The notes under the pieces are model-generated. The model did not search any database, was not told the DNA's origin, and worked only from the letters and a program-made list of their open reading frames with translations. Made by a program: the position numbers and the translations under genes. A stretch of DNA of 64,000 nt from Pseudomonas chlororaphis subsp. chlororaphis (GTDB lineage Bacteria > Pseudomonadota > Gammaproteobacteria > Pseudomonadales > Pseudomonadaceae): the NCBI RefSeq assembly GCF_003945765.1, contig NZ_CP027712.1, positions 4,278,001 to 4,342,000 of the forward strand, read 5' to 3'. Positions 10,160 to 21,884 of this stretch are shown in pieces (positions within the stretch are counted from its first letter, which is position 1; each line of letters begins with the position of its first letter).

Positions 10160-10297
10160 ATGAAAATCAAAATCCTCCTGGCTTCCCTGCTGCTCACTTC
10201 ATCCCTGTCGGCGCTGGCCGCGTGCCCGGTGTTCGGACCGTCCGAAGATCCCTGCGCAGGCCCGGTATTCGGCCCGAGCACCTGCGAGTGCCCTTGA
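10160..10297 (+). CDS. Small cysteine-rich lipoprotein candidate with internal PVFGPS repeat
   Basis: A 45-codon gene. Residues 1-21 form a clear export signal (MKIKILLASLLLTSSLSALA) ending in the lipobox LAAC with C22. The mature peptide would be only 24 residues long, holds four cysteines (C22, C32, C42, C44) and contains PVFGPS twice (residues 23-28 and 35-40). The ribosome site is modest (GAGAG and GGA within 18 bases of ATG). No similar protein is recognised. A long inverted repeat follows 22 bases after the stop. The signal peptide and codon use support a real gene, but its function is unknown. Confidence 0.6.
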   Translation: MKIKILLASLLLTSSLSALAACPVFGPSEDPCAGPVFGPSTCECP

Positions 10298-10319
10298 GGC
10301 AGGCAGACGCTGAAACAGG

Positions 10320-10338
10320 CGCGCCCGACTCGGGCGCG
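10320..10338. terminator. GC-rich perfect inverted repeat, possible terminator of the small lipoprotein gene
   Basis: CGCGCCCGA (10320-10328) and TCGGGCGCG (10330-10338) are perfect complements around a single C, giving a seven-base stem with a five-base loop. No T tail follows on either strand, so termination would be weak or Rho-dependent. Confidence 0.4.
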
Positions 10339-10472
10339 TCTCGCCAAGGGTGCGGGTCGATACAGGGGAGTAAACGGGCAAATAGCGGAAAGAACAGCCA
10401 ATGCTCTGGATTGCGCAGAACCTGGCGAGACGCCCGAAGCCTCGGGACATCTCGCTCAGGACAGGGTCGGGG

Positions 10473-10706
10473 TCAGAAGCGGGCGGTCAGCTTCTCGGAG
10501 ATTTCGTCCTTGATCAGCAGCCGCTTTTCCTTGAGTCGTTTCAGCTCCTCGTCAGCGGCCGCCGCGGCCTCCGCTTTGAGCACCTGATCATCAATGCTGG
10601 AGTATTTATCGAACAAGGCATTCAAGTGCGGGTCACTGGCCCGGCGCTGTTGAATGTCTTCTTTGCTGTAGCTCAGGTCCTGGTACAGGTCGTGGGGCAC
10701 CGGCAT
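10473..10706 (-). CDS. DUF465/YdcH-family small coiled-coil protein
   Basis: A 77-residue soluble protein of the DUF465 (YdcH) family. It begins MPVPHDLYQDLS and has the typical antiparallel helical hairpin, with heptads rich in Lys and Glu (KAEAAAAADEELKRLKEKR). The start at 10706 is fixed by GGAGG six bases upstream; the in-frame ATG at 10742 lacks one. Function of the family is not established. It stands alone between two short intergenic regions and no partner gene is evident. Confidence 0.85.
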   Translation of the reverse strand: MPVPHDLYQDLSYSKEDIQQRRASDPHLNALFDKYSSIDDQVLKAEAAAAADEELKRLKEKRLLIKDEISEKLTARF

Positions 10707-10906
10707 GAAACACCTCCGTTTGTTGATCGGTAGCAAGCGCACTTACAGGCACTCGCCAGTTACCAGAATGACCTCCACCACCGCTGTCTGTCGACCGTCA
10801 ATCAGACCACAGCGCTAACCGTTCGTCGCCTGCAGCGACATTTCCCGCGCCCCACCGCCCGCCTCACAACCCGCCACGAGCGAAGCCCCGCGGAGGGTGC
10901 CGCGAT

Positions 10907-13567
10907 TCACCCCAGCGCCTGGGCCAGAAACGGCGCGGTGCGGCTCTTGCGGTGCCTGGCCACCTGTTGTGGCGTCCCGCTGACTACCACTTTGCCGCCC
11001 TGGGCGCCGGCGCCCGGGCCGATATCGATCACCCAGTCGGCCTGGGCCACCACGCGCATTTCATGCTCGACCACCACCACGCTGTGGCCGGCCCGCACCA
11101 GGTTGTCCAGTTGCTCCAGCAGGCGATCGACATCCCGCGGATGCAGGCCGGTGGTCGGCTCGTCCAGCACATACAGGGTGGCGCCGCGGGGGTTGCGCTG
11201 CAGCTCGGTGGCCAGCTTGATCCGCTGCGCTTCGCCGCCGGACAGTTCGGTGGCCGGCTGGCCGAGGCGCAGGTAACCCAGGCCGATATCGCGCAAGACT
11301 TCCAGGGAACGGCGGATGCTCGCCTGTCCGGCGAACACCTCGACCGCCTCCTGCACCGTCAGTTGCAGGACCTGGGCGATGTCCAGGCCCTGCCACTGGA
11401 TAGCCAGGGTCTGCGGGTTGTAACGCGCGCCGTGGCAGGTCGGGCACGGCGCATAGACGCTGGGCATGAACAGCAGCTCGACGCTGACAAAACCTTCGCC
11501 TTCGCAGGCCGGGCAGCGGCCCTTGGCGACGTTGAAGGAGAACTGCCCGGCGTCGTAGCCCAGCGCGCGCGCCTCGGGGGTGGCGGCGAACAGCTTGCGC
11601 ACATGGTCGAACAGCCCGGTGTAGGTCGCCAGGTTCGAGCGCGGGGTGCGGCCGATGGGTTTCTGGTCCACCTGCACCAGGCGCTTGATCCGCTCCAGCC
11701 CGGCGGTGACTTCGCCGCTGCTGGCCTGCGGGGCGTCGTCTTCCAGATTCAGTTCCTCCGGCTCTTCGTTACTCTGCGGCCGCCCGAGGTGCGCGCCCAC
11801 CAGTTCCAGCAAGGCCTGGCTGACCAGGCTCGACTTGCCGGAACCCGACACTCCGGTCACCGCGGTAAAACAGCCGAGGGGGAACTGCGCGCTCAGGTCC
11901 TTCAGGTTATTGCGGCTGATGCCCTCCAGGCGCAACCAGCCCTGGGCCTGGCGCGCGGTGCGGCGGGCCGGCGCCTGTTCGGCGAACAGGTAGGCGCGGG
12001 TCTGCGACTGCGCGACCTGGGCCAGCCCCGCCGGCGGGCCGCTGTACAGCACCTGGCCGCCCTGCTCGCCCGCCGCCGGGCCGACGTCGATCAGCCAGTC
12101 GGCGCGGCGCATGGTCTGCAGGTCATGCTCGACCACGAACAGCGAATTGCCCGAAGCCTTGAGCTGCTGCAGGGCCTCGAACAACGCCTCGGCGTCCGCC
12201 GGGTGCAGGCCGGCCGAAGGCTCGTCGAGCACATAGATCACCCCGAACAGCTGCGAACCCAATTGAGTCGCCAGGCGCAGACGCTGCAACTCGCCGGACG
12301 ACAGGGTCGGCGTGCTGCGCTCCAGGGCCAGGTAACCCAGGCCCAGGCCAGTCAAGGAGCTGACCCGCTCCAGCAGATCCTGGGCGATGCGTTGCGCGGC
12401 CAGGCGCTTTTCCAGGGACAGGTTCGGCGTGTGCCGCACATCCGGCCCTCCGACATGCCCCGGCGCGCCCTGGGCGATCCGTTGTTGGCGCGCGGCCTGG
12501 GTCTGTTCGTGGCTCCAGACCTCGCCGGCCTCCTCGGCCTGTTCCAGGTAAGCCTGGGCGGCCACCGGCTTGAGCACCTCGGCCAGTTGCAGCAGGGGCA
12601 TCTGCGACAGCTCGCCGATGTCGAGGCCGGCGAAGGTCACCGACAGCGCCTCGCGCTTCAGGCGCTTGCCCTCACACAGCGGGCACGGGCTGCCGAGCAT
12701 GAACTGCGACACGCGCTTTTTCATCAGCGCGCTTTGCGAATGGGTGAAGGTGTGCAGCACGTAGCGCCGGGCCCCGCTGAAGGTGCCCATGTAGCTCGGC
12801 TCCTGCTTGCGCTTGAGGGCCTCGCGGGTCTGCTCCGGGGTCAGCCCGGCGTACACCGGTACGGTCGGGGTTTCTTCGGTAAACAGGATCCAGTCGCGCT
12901 GTTCTTGCGGCAGGTCGCGCCAGGGAATATCGACGTCGTAGCCCAGGGTCACGAGGATGTCGCGCTGGTTCTGCCCCTGCCAGGCCAGCGGCCAGGACGC
13001 CACCGCGCGCTGGCGGATGGTCAGCGAAGGGTCCGGGACCATGGACGCCTCGCTGACCTCGTAGACCCGGCCCAGGCCATGACAGTTGGGGCAGGCCCCT
13101 TGCGGGGTGTTGGGCGAGAAGTCTTCGGCGTAGAGCATCGGCTGCCCCGGCGGGTAGCTGCCGGCCCGGGAATAGAGCATGCGGATCAGGCTGGACAAGG
13201 TGGTGACGCTGCCCACCGAAGAGCGGGTGCTCGGCGTGCCGCGCTGCTGTTGCAGGGCCACCGCCGGCGGCAGGCCTTCGATGGCGTCGACATCCGGCAC
13301 CCCGACCTGATCGATCAGGCGCCGGGCGTAAGGCGCCACCGATTCGAAGTAGCGGCGCTGGGCCTCGGCATACAGGGTCGAGAACGCCAGGGACGATTTG
13401 CCGGAGCCGGAGACCCCGGTGAACACCACCAGCGCATCGCGGGGAATATCCACGTCGACGTTGCGCAGGTTGTGTTCGCGGGCGCCGCGCACCCTGACAA
13501 AACCCGAGCTGTTCGCGGGCAAGGAAGACAAAACCTGGGGCGAAGGCGTATTGCGCGCTGAAGTCAT
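10907..13567 (-). CDS. UvrA-like excinuclease ABC subunit A paralog
   Basis: Cytoplasmic tandem ABC ATPase of 886 residues in the UvrA family, shorter than canonical UvrA (about 940). It shows two Walker A motifs, GVSGSGKS at residues 51-58 and again near 570, and two ABC signatures, [12 protein letters not shown] and [12 protein letters not shown]. Two LDEP Walker B boxes and zinc-knuckle pairs CPNCHG, CPLCEG, CPACEG and CPTCHG are present. Start 13567 (MTSARNT) was chosen because the family-specific sequence begins soon after; an upstream in-frame ATG at 13621 adds unrelated residues. No uvrB or uvrC is adjacent. It probably is the second, accessory UvrA of pseudomonads; its role in repair is unproven. 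Confidence 0.86.
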   Translation of the reverse strand: MTSARNTPSPQVLSSLPANSSGFVRVRGAREHNLRNVDVDIPRDALVVFTGVSGSGKSSLAFSTLYAEAQRRYFESVAPYARRLIDQVGVPDVDAIEGLPPAVALQQQRGTPSTRSSVGSVTTLSSLIRMLYSRAGSYPPGQPMLYAEDFSPNTPQGACPNCHGLGRVYEVSEASMVPDPSLTIRQRAVASWPLAWQGQNQRDILVTLGYDVDIPWRDLPQEQRDWILFTEETPTVPVYAGLTPEQTREALKRKQEPSYMGTFSGARRYVLHTFTHSQSALMKKRVSQFMLGSPCPLCEGKRLKREALSVTFAGLDIGELSQMPLLQLAEVLKPVAAQAYLEQAEEAGEVWSHEQTQAARQQRIAQGAPGHVGGPDVRHTPNLSLEKRLAAQRIAQDLLERVSSLTGLGLGYLALERSTPTLSSGELQRLRLATQLGSQLFGVIYVLDEPSAGLHPADAEALFEALQQLKASGNSLFVVEHDLQTMRRADWLIDVGPAAGEQGGQVLYSGPPAGLAQVAQSQTRAYLFAEQAPARRTARQAQGWLRLEGISRNNLKDLSAQFPLGCFTAVTGVSGSGKSSLVSQALLELVGAHLGRPQSNEEPEELNLEDDAPQASSGEVTAGLERIKRLVQVDQKPIGRTPRSNLATYTGLFDHVRKLFAATPEARALGYDAGQFSFNVAKGRCPACEGEGFVSVELLFMPSVYAPCPTCHGARYNPQTLAIQWQGLDIAQVLQLTVQEAVEVFAGQASIRRSLEVLRDIGLGYLRLGQPATELSGGEAQRIKLATELQRNPRGATLYVLDEPTTGLHPRDVDRLLEQLDNLVRAGHSVVVVEHEMRVVAQADWVIDIGPGAGAQGGKVVVSGTPQQVARHRKSRTAPFLAQALG

Positions 13568-13735
13568 GGGACAGCCTTGTATCAGAGGTGTCGGAACAGA
13601 GGTCAAGTCAGAAAGCCCCACGGCGCCAGCACCGGCGACCGGCAGCCACCCGACCGAGGTGCAGGGTGCATGGGCCTGGGGTTTTGAGCAACCGCGGATG
13701 TCGAACGTTCGGCGGACTTTTTCCCGCTTATGGCC

Positions 13736-15847
13736 TTACGCCTCCAGCACCGACCTGACCATGGCGGTCAGGGCATCCGGGCTGTAGGGCTTGCTCAACA
13801 GGTGGGTGTCCGGGCTGAGCTGGTGATTGCAGGAAATGATGTCGCGGGTATGCCCCGAGGTGAACAGCACCGCCACGGCCGGCGACTGGGTCTTGGCCCA
13901 GAGCGCCAGGTCGGTGCTTTTGATCAGGCCGGGCATTACCACATCGGTGAAGATCAGCTCGACCCGGGCGCCGCTCAGCAGCAGTTGCATGGCCGCATCG
14001 CCATTGGCCGCCACCAGCACCTTGTAGCCGGCGCTCTCCAGCAGCTCGACCGCCGCCGCGCGGACGTCCTCGTTGTCCTCCACCACCAGGATGGTTTCCT
14101 GGCCGTGACCAGGCCGCTGCCCGCGCCGGGGCACCGCGCCCGGTTCCGGTTCGGTGCTGCGCACGAAATACATGCGCACCGTGGTGCCCTGCCCCGGCGT
14201 GCTGAGCATCTCGATATGGCCGCCGCTCTGCTTGACGAAACCGAACACCATGCTCAGTCCCAGCCCGGTGCCCTGGCCGTCGCGCTTGGTGGTGAAGAAC
14301 GGCTCGAACGCCTGCTTGAGCACCTCGGGGGGCATGCCATCGCCGGTATCGGCCACCGACAGGCACAGGTAGTCGCCGGGACTGATGCCCTTGCCGGCGC
14401 AGAAACCGCGGTCGAGCACCACATTTTCGCCGCGGATGCCGATGGTGCCCTCGCCCTTCATGGCGTCGCGGGCGTTGATCGCCAGGTTGAGCAAGGCGTT
14501 TTCCAGCTGGCTGCGATCGACCTTGATACACCAGGGCTTCGCCGGCAGTTGCACATCGATGTCGATGGTTTCGCCGAGGGCCCGTTGCAGCAGCTCACTC
14601 AGGCTGTCGGGGATCCGGCGGGGGTTGTAGACCTCGGGCGACAGCGGCTGGCGCCGGGCGAACGCGAGCAATTGCGCGGACAGCTTGGCGCCGCGCTCGA
14701 CCGCGGTAATGGCCGCGCCGACCCGGCGCTGCACATTGGCATTGTCCGGCTCATGGCGCGCCAGCAGGTGCAGGTTGCCGGCGATCACTTGCAGCAGGTT
14801 GTTGAAGTCGTGGGCCACGCCACCGGTCATGCCGCCAATGGCTTCGAGCTTCTGCACCTGGCGCAACTGCTCCTCGGCCGAGACCCGCGCGTTGACCTCC
14901 TCGGCCACCCGCTGCTCGAGGTTGCGCGTCAGTTGCAGCAGCGACTCTTCGGCCATCTTGCGTTCGTGGATATCGATCAGCACGCCGGGAAAGCGCAAGG
15001 CCTGTCCTGCGTCGTCGAACTCGCAACGGCCACAACCCATGACCCACAGGTAACTGCCGTCCTCCCGGCGGATCCGGTATTCGGTGTTGTAGGGCACGCC
15101 CTTTTTCACGCTGTAGGCGGCCTGTTCCTTGATCCGCGGCAGATCCTCGGGGTGCACCCGGCCATCGGCGACCGCCATCGACAGGTCGTCCAGCGGCTGC
15201 TCCAGCGGGTAGGAGAAGGTCCGGGCAAAACGCTCGTCGCCCGACAGCCGATCGGCCTTGATGTCCCAGACAAAGGAACCCAGCAGCGCCCCGGCATTGA
15301 GCGCCAGCTGCACCCGTTCGTTTTCCGCGCGGTAGGCGTTTTCGACTTCCTGGCGGCGCTGCTCGGACAGCACGTGGGCGGTGGTCTCGACCACGATCGC
15401 CATGACCCCGGCCGGGGCCTGGTCGTCGCCGGCCACCGGGCTGTAGTAGAGGTCCATCCAGACATGTTCCGGCTGGCCGTTGCGCAGCAGGACCAGCTCT
15501 TTGTTGCGGTACGACAGGGTCCCGCCCGCCAGGCAGGTGTCCAGCACATGGCGGTTGAAATCCGCCACTTCCGGCCAGCCCAGCTCCACCTGGCGGCCGA
15601 GCAGGTACGGATGCCGGCCGCCGGCGAATTCGGCGTAGGCATCGTTGTAGATCATGTAGCCCGAGCGGCCCCAGAGCATGACCAGCGGCACCGGCGAGGC
15701 CAGCAACAGTTGCACGGCGCTGCACAGGCTCGACGACCACTGTTCCAGCGCGCCCAGCTCGGTGACGGACCAGTCGAACGCCTGGATGCGCCCGGCCATC
15801 TCGCCTCTCCAGCCCTGGCAACCATGAGGATCGGATAAGAACGACAT
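13736..15847 (-). CDS. PAS-domain hybrid sensor histidine kinase with C-terminal receiver
   Basis: Soluble hybrid kinase of 703 residues with no membrane segment. Residues 20-165 and 175-295 are PAS-like sensor domains, followed by a coiled coil (300-335) and a HisKA-type dimerisation domain with phospho-acceptor H346 in GGVAHDFNN. The ATPase domain follows, with DTGDG (500-504) and GTGLGLSMV (527-535). A receiver (585-700) has phospho-acceptor D635 in FTDVVMPG. The [14 protein letters not shown] stretch is typical of Pseudomonas soluble hybrid kinases. Start 15847 keeps the [12 protein letters not shown] block expected in relatives. An ATG at 15799 has a better ribosome site (GGAGAGG) but would cut that block. 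No partner regulator is adjacent and the signal is unknown. Confidence 0.87.
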   Translation of the reverse strand: MSFLSDPHGCQGWRGEMAGRIQAFDWSVTELGALEQWSSSLCSAVQLLLASPVPLVMLWGRSGYMIYNDAYAEFAGGRHPYLLGRQVELGWPEVADFNRHVLDTCLAGGTLSYRNKELVLLRNGQPEHVWMDLYYSPVAGDDQAPAGVMAIVVETTAHVLSEQRRQEVENAYRAENERVQLALNAGALLGSFVWDIKADRLSGDERFARTFSYPLEQPLDDLSMAVADGRVHPEDLPRIKEQAAYSVKKGVPYNTEYRIRREDGSYLWVMGCGRCEFDDAGQALRFPGVLIDIHERKMAEESLLQLTRNLEQRVAEEVNARVSAEEQLRQVQKLEAIGGMTGGVAHDFNNLLQVIAGNLHLLARHEPDNANVQRRVGAAITAVERGAKLSAQLLAFARRQPLSPEVYNPRRIPDSLSELLQRALGETIDIDVQLPAKPWCIKVDRSQLENALLNLAINARDAMKGEGTIGIRGENVVLDRGFCAGKGISPGDYLCLSVADTGDGMPPEVLKQAFEPFFTTKRDGQGTGLGLSMVFGFVKQSGGHIEMLSTPGQGTTVRMYFVRSTEPEPGAVPRRGQRPGHGQETILVVEDNEDVRAAAVELLESAGYKVLVAANGDAAMQLLLSGARVELIFTDVVMPGLIKSTDLALWAKTQSPAVAVLFTSGHTRDIISCNHQLSPDTHLLSKPYSPDALTAMVRSVLEA

Positions 15848-16008
15848 CGCTTGACCCAGTGAACACGATTGAATGACGGCATTCCCGGCCGCGCCCCGAA
15901 CGCCACGGACAGGTACTCAAGTTTGGAGCACGGGCCACGCGGATGGTTTCACCGCATTTTCGCGATTGTCGGACCAGTCGCCATGACGCCGGTCAGACAA
16001 CCCCGGCC

Positions 16009-16108
16009 TGTAGCCGCTGCCGCAGGCTGCGATCGGCCGGAACGGCCGTAAAAGTCTCAAGATCGCTGAAGGCCTGCGGCCTTGTCGCAACCTGCGGCAG
16101 TGGCTACA
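16009..16108. repeat. 100-base palindromic extragenic element abutting dnaE2
   Basis: Outer arms TGTAGCCGCTGCCGCAGG and CCTGCGGCAGTGGCTACA are inverted complements with one mismatch. The interior holds further small inverted repeats (GGCCGGAACGGCC; GGCCTGCGGCC). The right arm ends directly before the dnaE2 stop codon (TCA at 16109-16111 on this strand), so the folded RNA could serve as a 3' barrier or terminator for the operon. The arm sequence resembles a common P. fluorescens-group intergenic repeat; copy number was not checked. Confidence 0.75.
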
Positions 16109-19100
16109 TCAGCGGAAATCGCGGCTGCGCACGCTGATACCGCTCAGCAGGTCGCTGAGGTCGCTCAGGCGCCCGGCGATCAGGTGGCGGACCTCGCCTT
16201 CGGTTTCCAGGGTGCCGTCGACCTTGAGCAATTGCGCGCCCATCAGGACCTTGCGCTGGCGCTCGGCCAGGTCACGCCAGACCACCACGTTGACGTTGCC
16301 GAACTCGTCTTCCAGGGTGACGAAGGTCACGCCACTGGCGGTGCCCGGTCGCTGGCGCCCGGTGACCAGCCCGGCGATGCTCACCGGGCGCCCGTGCTCG
16401 ACCTCCAGCAGCTCGCGGGAACTGCGGCAGCGCCGGGCCTTGAGCTCGCCCCGCAACAAGGCCAGCGGATGCGGCCCCAGGGTGGTGCCGACGCTCAGGT
16501 AATCGGCCTGCAGGTCTTCGCCGACCGTCGGTCGCGGCAAGACCACCGGCGCTTCCTCCTGGCGCGGCAGGCCGGCGAACAGCCCTAGCTGTTGCTGCAC
16601 CCCCGCCACTTCCCAGCGCGCCCGATGCCGGTGCCCGGCCAGCCCGCGCAGGGCGCCGGCATCGGCCAGCAGCTCCTGGGCGCGGCTGTCCAGGCGCGCC
16701 CGTTGCCCGAGGTCGGCGATGTCGACAAACGGGCCATGCCCACGCGCCGCCTCGATCCGCCGCGCGTCGTCTTCGCGAAAGCCCTTGATCATCCGCAGCC
16801 CCAGGCGCAACGCCGGCTGCGCGCCGGCCAGCGGCTCCAGGCTGCAATCCCAGGTGCTGGCGCGCACGTCCACCGGACGAATCACCAGATGGTGCCGGCG
16901 CGCGTCCTGGAGGATCTGGTCGGGGCTGTAGAACCCCATGGGCCAGCTGTTGATCAGGGCGCAGGCGAAGGCCGCCGGCTCGTGGCATTTGAGCCAGCAG
17001 CTGGCATAGGTCAGCAAGGCGAAACTGGCGGCGTGGGACTCGGGGAAACCGTAGCTGCCAAAGCCCTTGATCTGCTCGAAGATCTGCGCGGCGAACTCGT
17101 CGCTGTAGCCATTGGCGCGCATGCCGTCGCGCAGGCGCAGGCGATGGGGTTCCAGGCCGCCGTGGCGTTTCCAGGCGGCCATGGAGCGGCGCAACTGGTC
17201 GGCCTCGCCGGGGGTGTAGTCGGCGGCGACAATGGCGATCTGCATCACCTGCTCCTGGAACAGCGGCACGCCCAGGGTTCGCTCCAACACCTCTTTGAGC
17301 TCCGCCGAGGGATAGGTCACCTTCTCCTTTTTGTCACGCCGGCGCAGGTACGGATGGACCATGCCGCCCTGGATCGGCCCCGGCCGGACGATGGCCACCT
17401 CGATCACCAGGTCGTAGAAATCCTTCGGCTTGAGCCGGGGCAGCATCGACATCTGCGCCCGCGACTCGATCTGGAACACACCGATGGTGTCGGCACGGCC
17501 GATCATCTCGTAGGTGGCCGGGTCCTCGGCGGGGATGCTGGCCAGGCTTAGCCGCTGGTCCCGATAGCCATGGATCAGATCGAAACAGCGGCGAATCGCG
17601 CTGAGCATGCCCAGCGCCAGCACGTCCACCTTGAGCAGCCCGACCGCGTCCAGGTCGTCCTTGTCCCACTGGATGATGGTGCGCTCGGCCATGGCCGCGT
17701 TTTCCACCGGCACCAGGGTGTCCAGCGGCTGTTCGGAAATCACGAAGCCGCCGGGGTGCTGGGACAGGTGCCGGGGAAAGCCGATCAGTTGCCCGGTCAG
17801 GCTCAGGACCCGGCGCAGCACCGGGCTGTCCGGGTCGAAGCCGGCCTCCCGCAGGCGCTCGACGGCCGGCGGCGTATCGCTCCAGTGGCCGCAGCAATCG
17901 GCCAGGGCGTTGACCTGGTCCGGCGGCAGGCCCAGGGCCTTGGCCACATCGCGCACCGCGCCGGCGCCGTGGTAGGTGCTGACCACCGCGGTCAGCGCGG
18001 CGCGGTGGCGGCCGTAACGCTGGAACACGTACTGCAGGACTTCCTCGCGGCGCTCGTGCTCGAAGTCCACGTCGATATCCGGCGGCTCGTTGCGCTCTCG
18101 GGAGAGAAAACGCTCGAACAGCAGGGTCGAGCGGTCCGGGTCGATCTCGGTGATGCCCAGGGCGAAACACACCACCGAGTTGGCCGCCGAGCCCCGGCCC
18201 TGGCAGAGGATCGACTGGCCGCGGGCAAAGTTGACGATGTCGTGCACCGTGAGGAAATAGCTCTCGTACCCCAGCTCGGTGATCAGCTCCAGCTCATCGT
18301 CGATCTGCTTGAGCACCTTGGGCTTGGCGCCCCCCGGCCAGCGCTTGACGATGCCGCGTTCGGTCAGCTCGCGCAGCCAGCTGGCGGGCGTCTGCCCTTG
18401 GGGCACCAGTTCCCGGGGATACTGGTAATGCAGTTGCCCGAGGTCGAAATGGCAGCGCTCGGCGATCCTCAGCGACTCCTCCAGCAGGGCCGACGGATAC
18501 AGCCCGCGCAAGGCCTCGAGGCTGCGCAAATGCCGTTCGCCATTGGGGTGCAGGCGCTGGCCGGCCTCGGCCACCCGCACGTGATGGCGGATCGCGGTCA
18601 TGGTGTCCTGCAAGGCCCGCCGCCCACGCACATGCATATGCACATCGCCGCAGGCCACGGCGGCAATGCCCAGCCCGCGAGCCAGCGCCAGCGACTCGTC
18701 CAGGCGCCGCTGATCGTCCTGGCCGCAGTGCAGCTCCACGGCCAGCCATAGCCGGTCGGCGAACACCTGCTGCAACCAGCGCCCCGCTTCTTGCTGCTCA
18801 CCCTCTGGTTGACCGTCCGCCAGCCACAGGGCCAGCAGCCCCGGCAAGGGTTGTTCGAAGTCTTCGCGCAGCAGCTGGTACTGGCCCTTCTGCGCCCGGC
18901 GCCGGCCACGGGTGATCAGCCGGCACAGGCCCTGGTAACCCTCCAGGTTCTCCACCAGCAACACCAGCCTCGGGCCGTCGTCGAGGCGCATTTCGCTGCC
19001 GACGATCAGCGGTAGATTACAGTCCTTCGAGGCCTGCCAGGCCCGGACGATGCCGGCCAGGCTGCACTCGTCGGTAATCGCCAGGGCCTGGTAGCCCTGG

Positions 19101-19192
19101 GCCGCCGCCCGCTCGAACAGCTCGCGGGCACTGGAGGCACCGCGCTGGAAACTGAAGTTCGACAGGCAGTGCAGTTCGGCGTAGCCCTTCAT
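16109..19192 (-). CDS. dnaE2: Error-prone DNA polymerase DnaE2 (ImuC)
   Basis: C-family DNA polymerase of 1027 residues, the catalytic unit of the ImuA-ImuB-DnaE2 translesion mutasome induced by DNA damage. The N-terminal PHP domain begins [18 protein letters not shown]. Palm-domain acidic motifs are visible in [14 protein letters not shown] followed by [13 protein letters not shown], and the C-terminal OB region ([18 protein letters not shown]) is typical of DnaE2. ATG 19192 overlaps the imuB stop by four bases (ATGA), giving translational coupling. It is the last gene of the lexA2-imuA-imuB-dnaE2 operon, and its stop codon abuts a long palindrome. Confidence 0.96.
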   Translation of the reverse strand: MKGYAELHCLSNFSFQRGASSARELFERAAAQGYQALAITDECSLAGIVRAWQASKDCNLPLIVGSEMRLDDGPRLVLLVENLEGYQGLCRLITRGRRRAQKGQYQLLREDFEQPLPGLLALWLADGQPEGEQQEAGRWLQQVFADRLWLAVELHCGQDDQRRLDESLALARGLGIAAVACGDVHMHVRGRRALQDTMTAIRHHVRVAEAGQRLHPNGERHLRSLEALRGLYPSALLEESLRIAERCHFDLGQLHYQYPRELVPQGQTPASWLRELTERGIVKRWPGGAKPKVLKQIDDELELITELGYESYFLTVHDIVNFARGQSILCQGRGSAANSVVCFALGITEIDPDRSTLLFERFLSRERNEPPDIDVDFEHERREEVLQYVFQRYGRHRAALTAVVSTYHGAGAVRDVAKALGLPPDQVNALADCCGHWSDTPPAVERLREAGFDPDSPVLRRVLSLTGQLIGFPRHLSQHPGGFVISEQPLDTLVPVENAAMAERTIIQWDKDDLDAVGLLKVDVLALGMLSAIRRCFDLIHGYRDQRLSLASIPAEDPATYEMIGRADTIGVFQIESRAQMSMLPRLKPKDFYDLVIEVAIVRPGPIQGGMVHPYLRRRDKKEKVTYPSAELKEVLERTLGVPLFQEQVMQIAIVAADYTPGEADQLRRSMAAWKRHGGLEPHRLRLRDGMRANGYSDEFAAQIFEQIKGFGSYGFPESHAASFALLTYASCWLKCHEPAAFACALINSWPMGFYSPDQILQDARRHHLVIRPVDVRASTWDCSLEPLAGAQPALRLGLRMIKGFREDDARRIEAARGHGPFVDIADLGQRARLDSRAQELLADAGALRGLAGHRHRARWEVAGVQQQLGLFAGLPRQEEAPVVLPRPTVGEDLQADYLSVGTTLGPHPLALLRGELKARRCRSSRELLEVEHGRPVSIAGLVTGRQRPGTASGVTFVTLEDEFGNVNVVVWRDLAERQRKVLMGAQLLKVDGTLETEGEVRHLIAGRLSDLSDLLSGISVRSRDFR

Positions 19193-20604
19193 GCGAACCA
19201 GCCCTGCAACAGCAAGGGCCCCGCCTCGCCCACCGGGCGATATGCCCAGCCCTGCTGGCCGCCGCGGGTTTCGATCAGGTAATAGTCGCGGCGCACGTCG
19301 CCGCCGTCCCACCAGCCGGACTCGATGCGCTCCGGCCCCATGAGAATGCGCGCCGCCCCCTCCGCCAGCACCAGCGGCTCGCGCAGCAGCCAGCCCGGGC
19401 GCCGGGGCCCGGGCAGCAGCGGGCAGGCCTGGCTGTCGCCGACCGGCTGCCAGCTGCATTCGGGGCGGTGGTCCGAGTGGAAGCGCAAGCCATGCACCGC
19501 CTCGTCCCCCAGGCGGGCGCGCAGGCGCTCGCGCAGTTGCTCCCAGGGCAGGGATTGCTGCGGGCGCTCGTCGAACAGTTCGCGGTGCTGCGGCACGAAG
19601 CGCGGCAAATCCTCGGCCACCAGGCGCACGCCACGCACCGGCGCCGGCACCTGGACCTGCTCCAGGCGCCCGCGCGCCAGTTCGAACAGCATCCCCGGCT
19701 CGCGCTCGGCGCTGAGCAGGCCAACCTTGACCAGGGTGTCGGGCAGCTCGACATGCTCCAGGTGCAGCTCGAAGCGCTGCACCCCGCTGTCACGGCCACA
19801 GAGAAACGCCGCCAGATCGCTGGTCAAGCGGCGCAGGGGAAACAGCAGGGCCTGATGGGACAGCACGTCGAAATTCAATTCGATGCGCAAGTCGAAACGG
19901 TCCGGCGGCTGATAGAACGCCAGCGCCAGGGAGCGCTCGCCCAAAAGAGTGTCCAGGTGCTTGAGCAGGCCCGCGTCGAAACGCCGGGCCAGGGTGTCCC
20001 GCGGCAGCCCACGCACCTGGGCGAAGGTGCGCAGGCCCATGCGCGACAAGGCTGTGGCCGTGCCCAGCGGCAGGCCGAGACGCTCCACGGGCATGCGCCC
20101 CAGGGCCTGGCGCAACGGTTCCAGGTCGGTCACCGCCAGCCCGTCGTAGGCATTGGCCAGCACCCGGGCCGCCGCCGGATTCGGCGCGCTGACGATGCGG
20201 TGGCGAAAACCCAGCGCTGTCAGTTCCTGGCGCAGGCGCGCCTCCAGCTGTGGCCAGGGGCCGAACAGGCCCAGGCTCGACTCGATCTCGAACACCAGGG
20301 TGCGCGGGTAATGCACGCTGACCTGGGAACTGAAGCGGTAGGCCCAGGCCGCGAGAAACTGCTGCCAACGGGCGATTTCCTCGGCGTCGTATTCGGCGCT
20401 GGCGAAGTCCTTGCTCAGGGCCTGGGCGGCGGTCAACGACTGTCCGGGGCGCAACCCCAGCTCGCGGCCCGCGGCATTCACCGCCTGGATCACCCGGCGC
20501 TGCGGCGTCCCGCTGAGCAGCGCCAGCGCGGCCTCCGGTTCGGGGCGCTGGCGCAGCGCCGCGTCCAGCGCCAATTGCGGGAACAGAATACAGACCCAGC
20601 GCAT
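19189..20604 (-). CDS. imuB: Y-family polymerase-like protein ImuB
   Basis: Inactive Y-family polymerase homolog of 471 residues, the hub that binds the beta clamp, ImuA and DnaE2 in the translesion mutasome. The N-terminal block [18 protein letters not shown] and the little-finger-like middle region are typical. The acidic catalytic carboxylates of active Y-family enzymes are not evident, as known for ImuB. Start 20604 follows a TGAGG ribosome site seven bases after the imuA stop; a longer in-frame reading to 20892 would run back through imuA. The C-terminus reads [16 protein letters not shown], typical of the family. Confidence 0.94.
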   Translation of the reverse strand: MRWVCILFPQLALDAALRQRPEPEAALALLSGTPQRRVIQAVNAAGRELGLRPGQSLTAAQALSKDFASAEYDAEEIARWQQFLAAWAYRFSSQVSVHYPRTLVFEIESSLGLFGPWPQLEARLRQELTALGFRHRIVSAPNPAAARVLANAYDGLAVTDLEPLRQALGRMPVERLGLPLGTATALSRMGLRTFAQVRGLPRDTLARRFDAGLLKHLDTLLGERSLALAFYQPPDRFDLRIELNFDVLSHQALLFPLRRLTSDLAAFLCGRDSGVQRFELHLEHVELPDTLVKVGLLSAEREPGMLFELARGRLEQVQVPAPVRGVRLVAEDLPRFVPQHRELFDERPQQSLPWEQLRERLRARLGDEAVHGLRFHSDHRPECSWQPVGDSQACPLLPGPRRPGWLLREPLVLAEGAARILMGPERIESGWWDGGDVRRDYYLIETRGGQQGWAYRPVGEAGPLLLQGWFA

Positions 20605-20611
20605 GGCAACC

Positions 20612-21228
20612 TCAGGGCCCCGGGGCGAAGGCGATCGGCGCCGAATGGGCCAGGCCGCCGCGGCATTTGAGCACCCGCAGCTGCGCCGGCCGCGCCTCCA
20701 CGGCAAGCCGCAGGGCCGCCGGCGAAGGGTTGATGGCTTCCTTGAGGGAGCGGTAGGCAAAGGCCAGGGTCTGGCCGGTCTCGGCCGCCACCTGCAAACG
20801 CCGCAAGGCGCGGTCGTCGGCCTGTTGCGGCCAGCACAGCACGGCCCCGCAACTGCCCGAACGCAGGCATTGCTCGGCGGCCCACAGGGCATCCCGTTCG
20901 CCGGCCTGGATCACCGCCAACTGGCGCAGGTCGACCCCGGCGTTCTGCCAGGCCAGGGGGTACGGCACATGGGGCGGCGCCACCAGCACGATGCGTTCGC
21001 CGGCGGCCGAGAGCCGGGCCAGGGTCGGCCACAGCAGTTGCAGCTCACCGACACCCTGGGCGGCGATGAGGATTTCCGTCAGCGCCGCTTCCGGCCAGCC
21101 GCCGCCGGGCAAGGCCGCGTCCAGCATGGCGTGGCCGGTGGGTTGCGGGCTGGCGGCGGGCGCCGTCGGGCGGCCCTTCCACACCCGGCCGGCATTGAAC
21201 AGCGTCTCCAGTGCCACGACGGCGCCCA

Positions 21229-21229
<1 letters not shown>
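20612..21229 (-). CDS. imuA: Translesion synthesis-associated protein ImuA
   Basis: RecA/SulA-like accessory protein of 205 residues, partner of ImuB and DnaE2 in damage-induced mutagenesis. The segment LPGGGWPEAALTEIL (about 40-54) is the ImuA counterpart of the RecA nucleotide-binding region, and the central ERIVLVAPPHVPYPLAW block is conserved in the family. Its ATG overlaps the last base of the lexA2 stop codon. A canonical Walker A lysine is absent, as usual for ImuA. Confidence 0.92.
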
Positions 21230-21846
<617 letters not shown>

Positions 21847-21884
21847 TTGTACTCCTACCGGGTTTTCCTGACAAGAACCACCAG

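Noticed and set aside
10952..13561. 869-codon plus-strand open frame opposite the UvrA-like gene
   Set aside because: The coding evidence (two Walker A, two signatures, zinc knuckles) is all on the minus strand.
15799..15799. Alternative start of the hybrid kinase with a better ribosome site
   Set aside because: It would remove the GEM segment that precedes the conserved RIQAFDW block, so the upstream ATG at 15847 was preferred; noted as uncertain.
13730..15838. 702-codon plus-strand open frame opposite the histidine kinase
   Set aside because: It mirrors the kinase gene in antisense, its product is rich in Gln, His, Arg and Gly typical of GC-rich shadow frames, and it has no recognisable domain.
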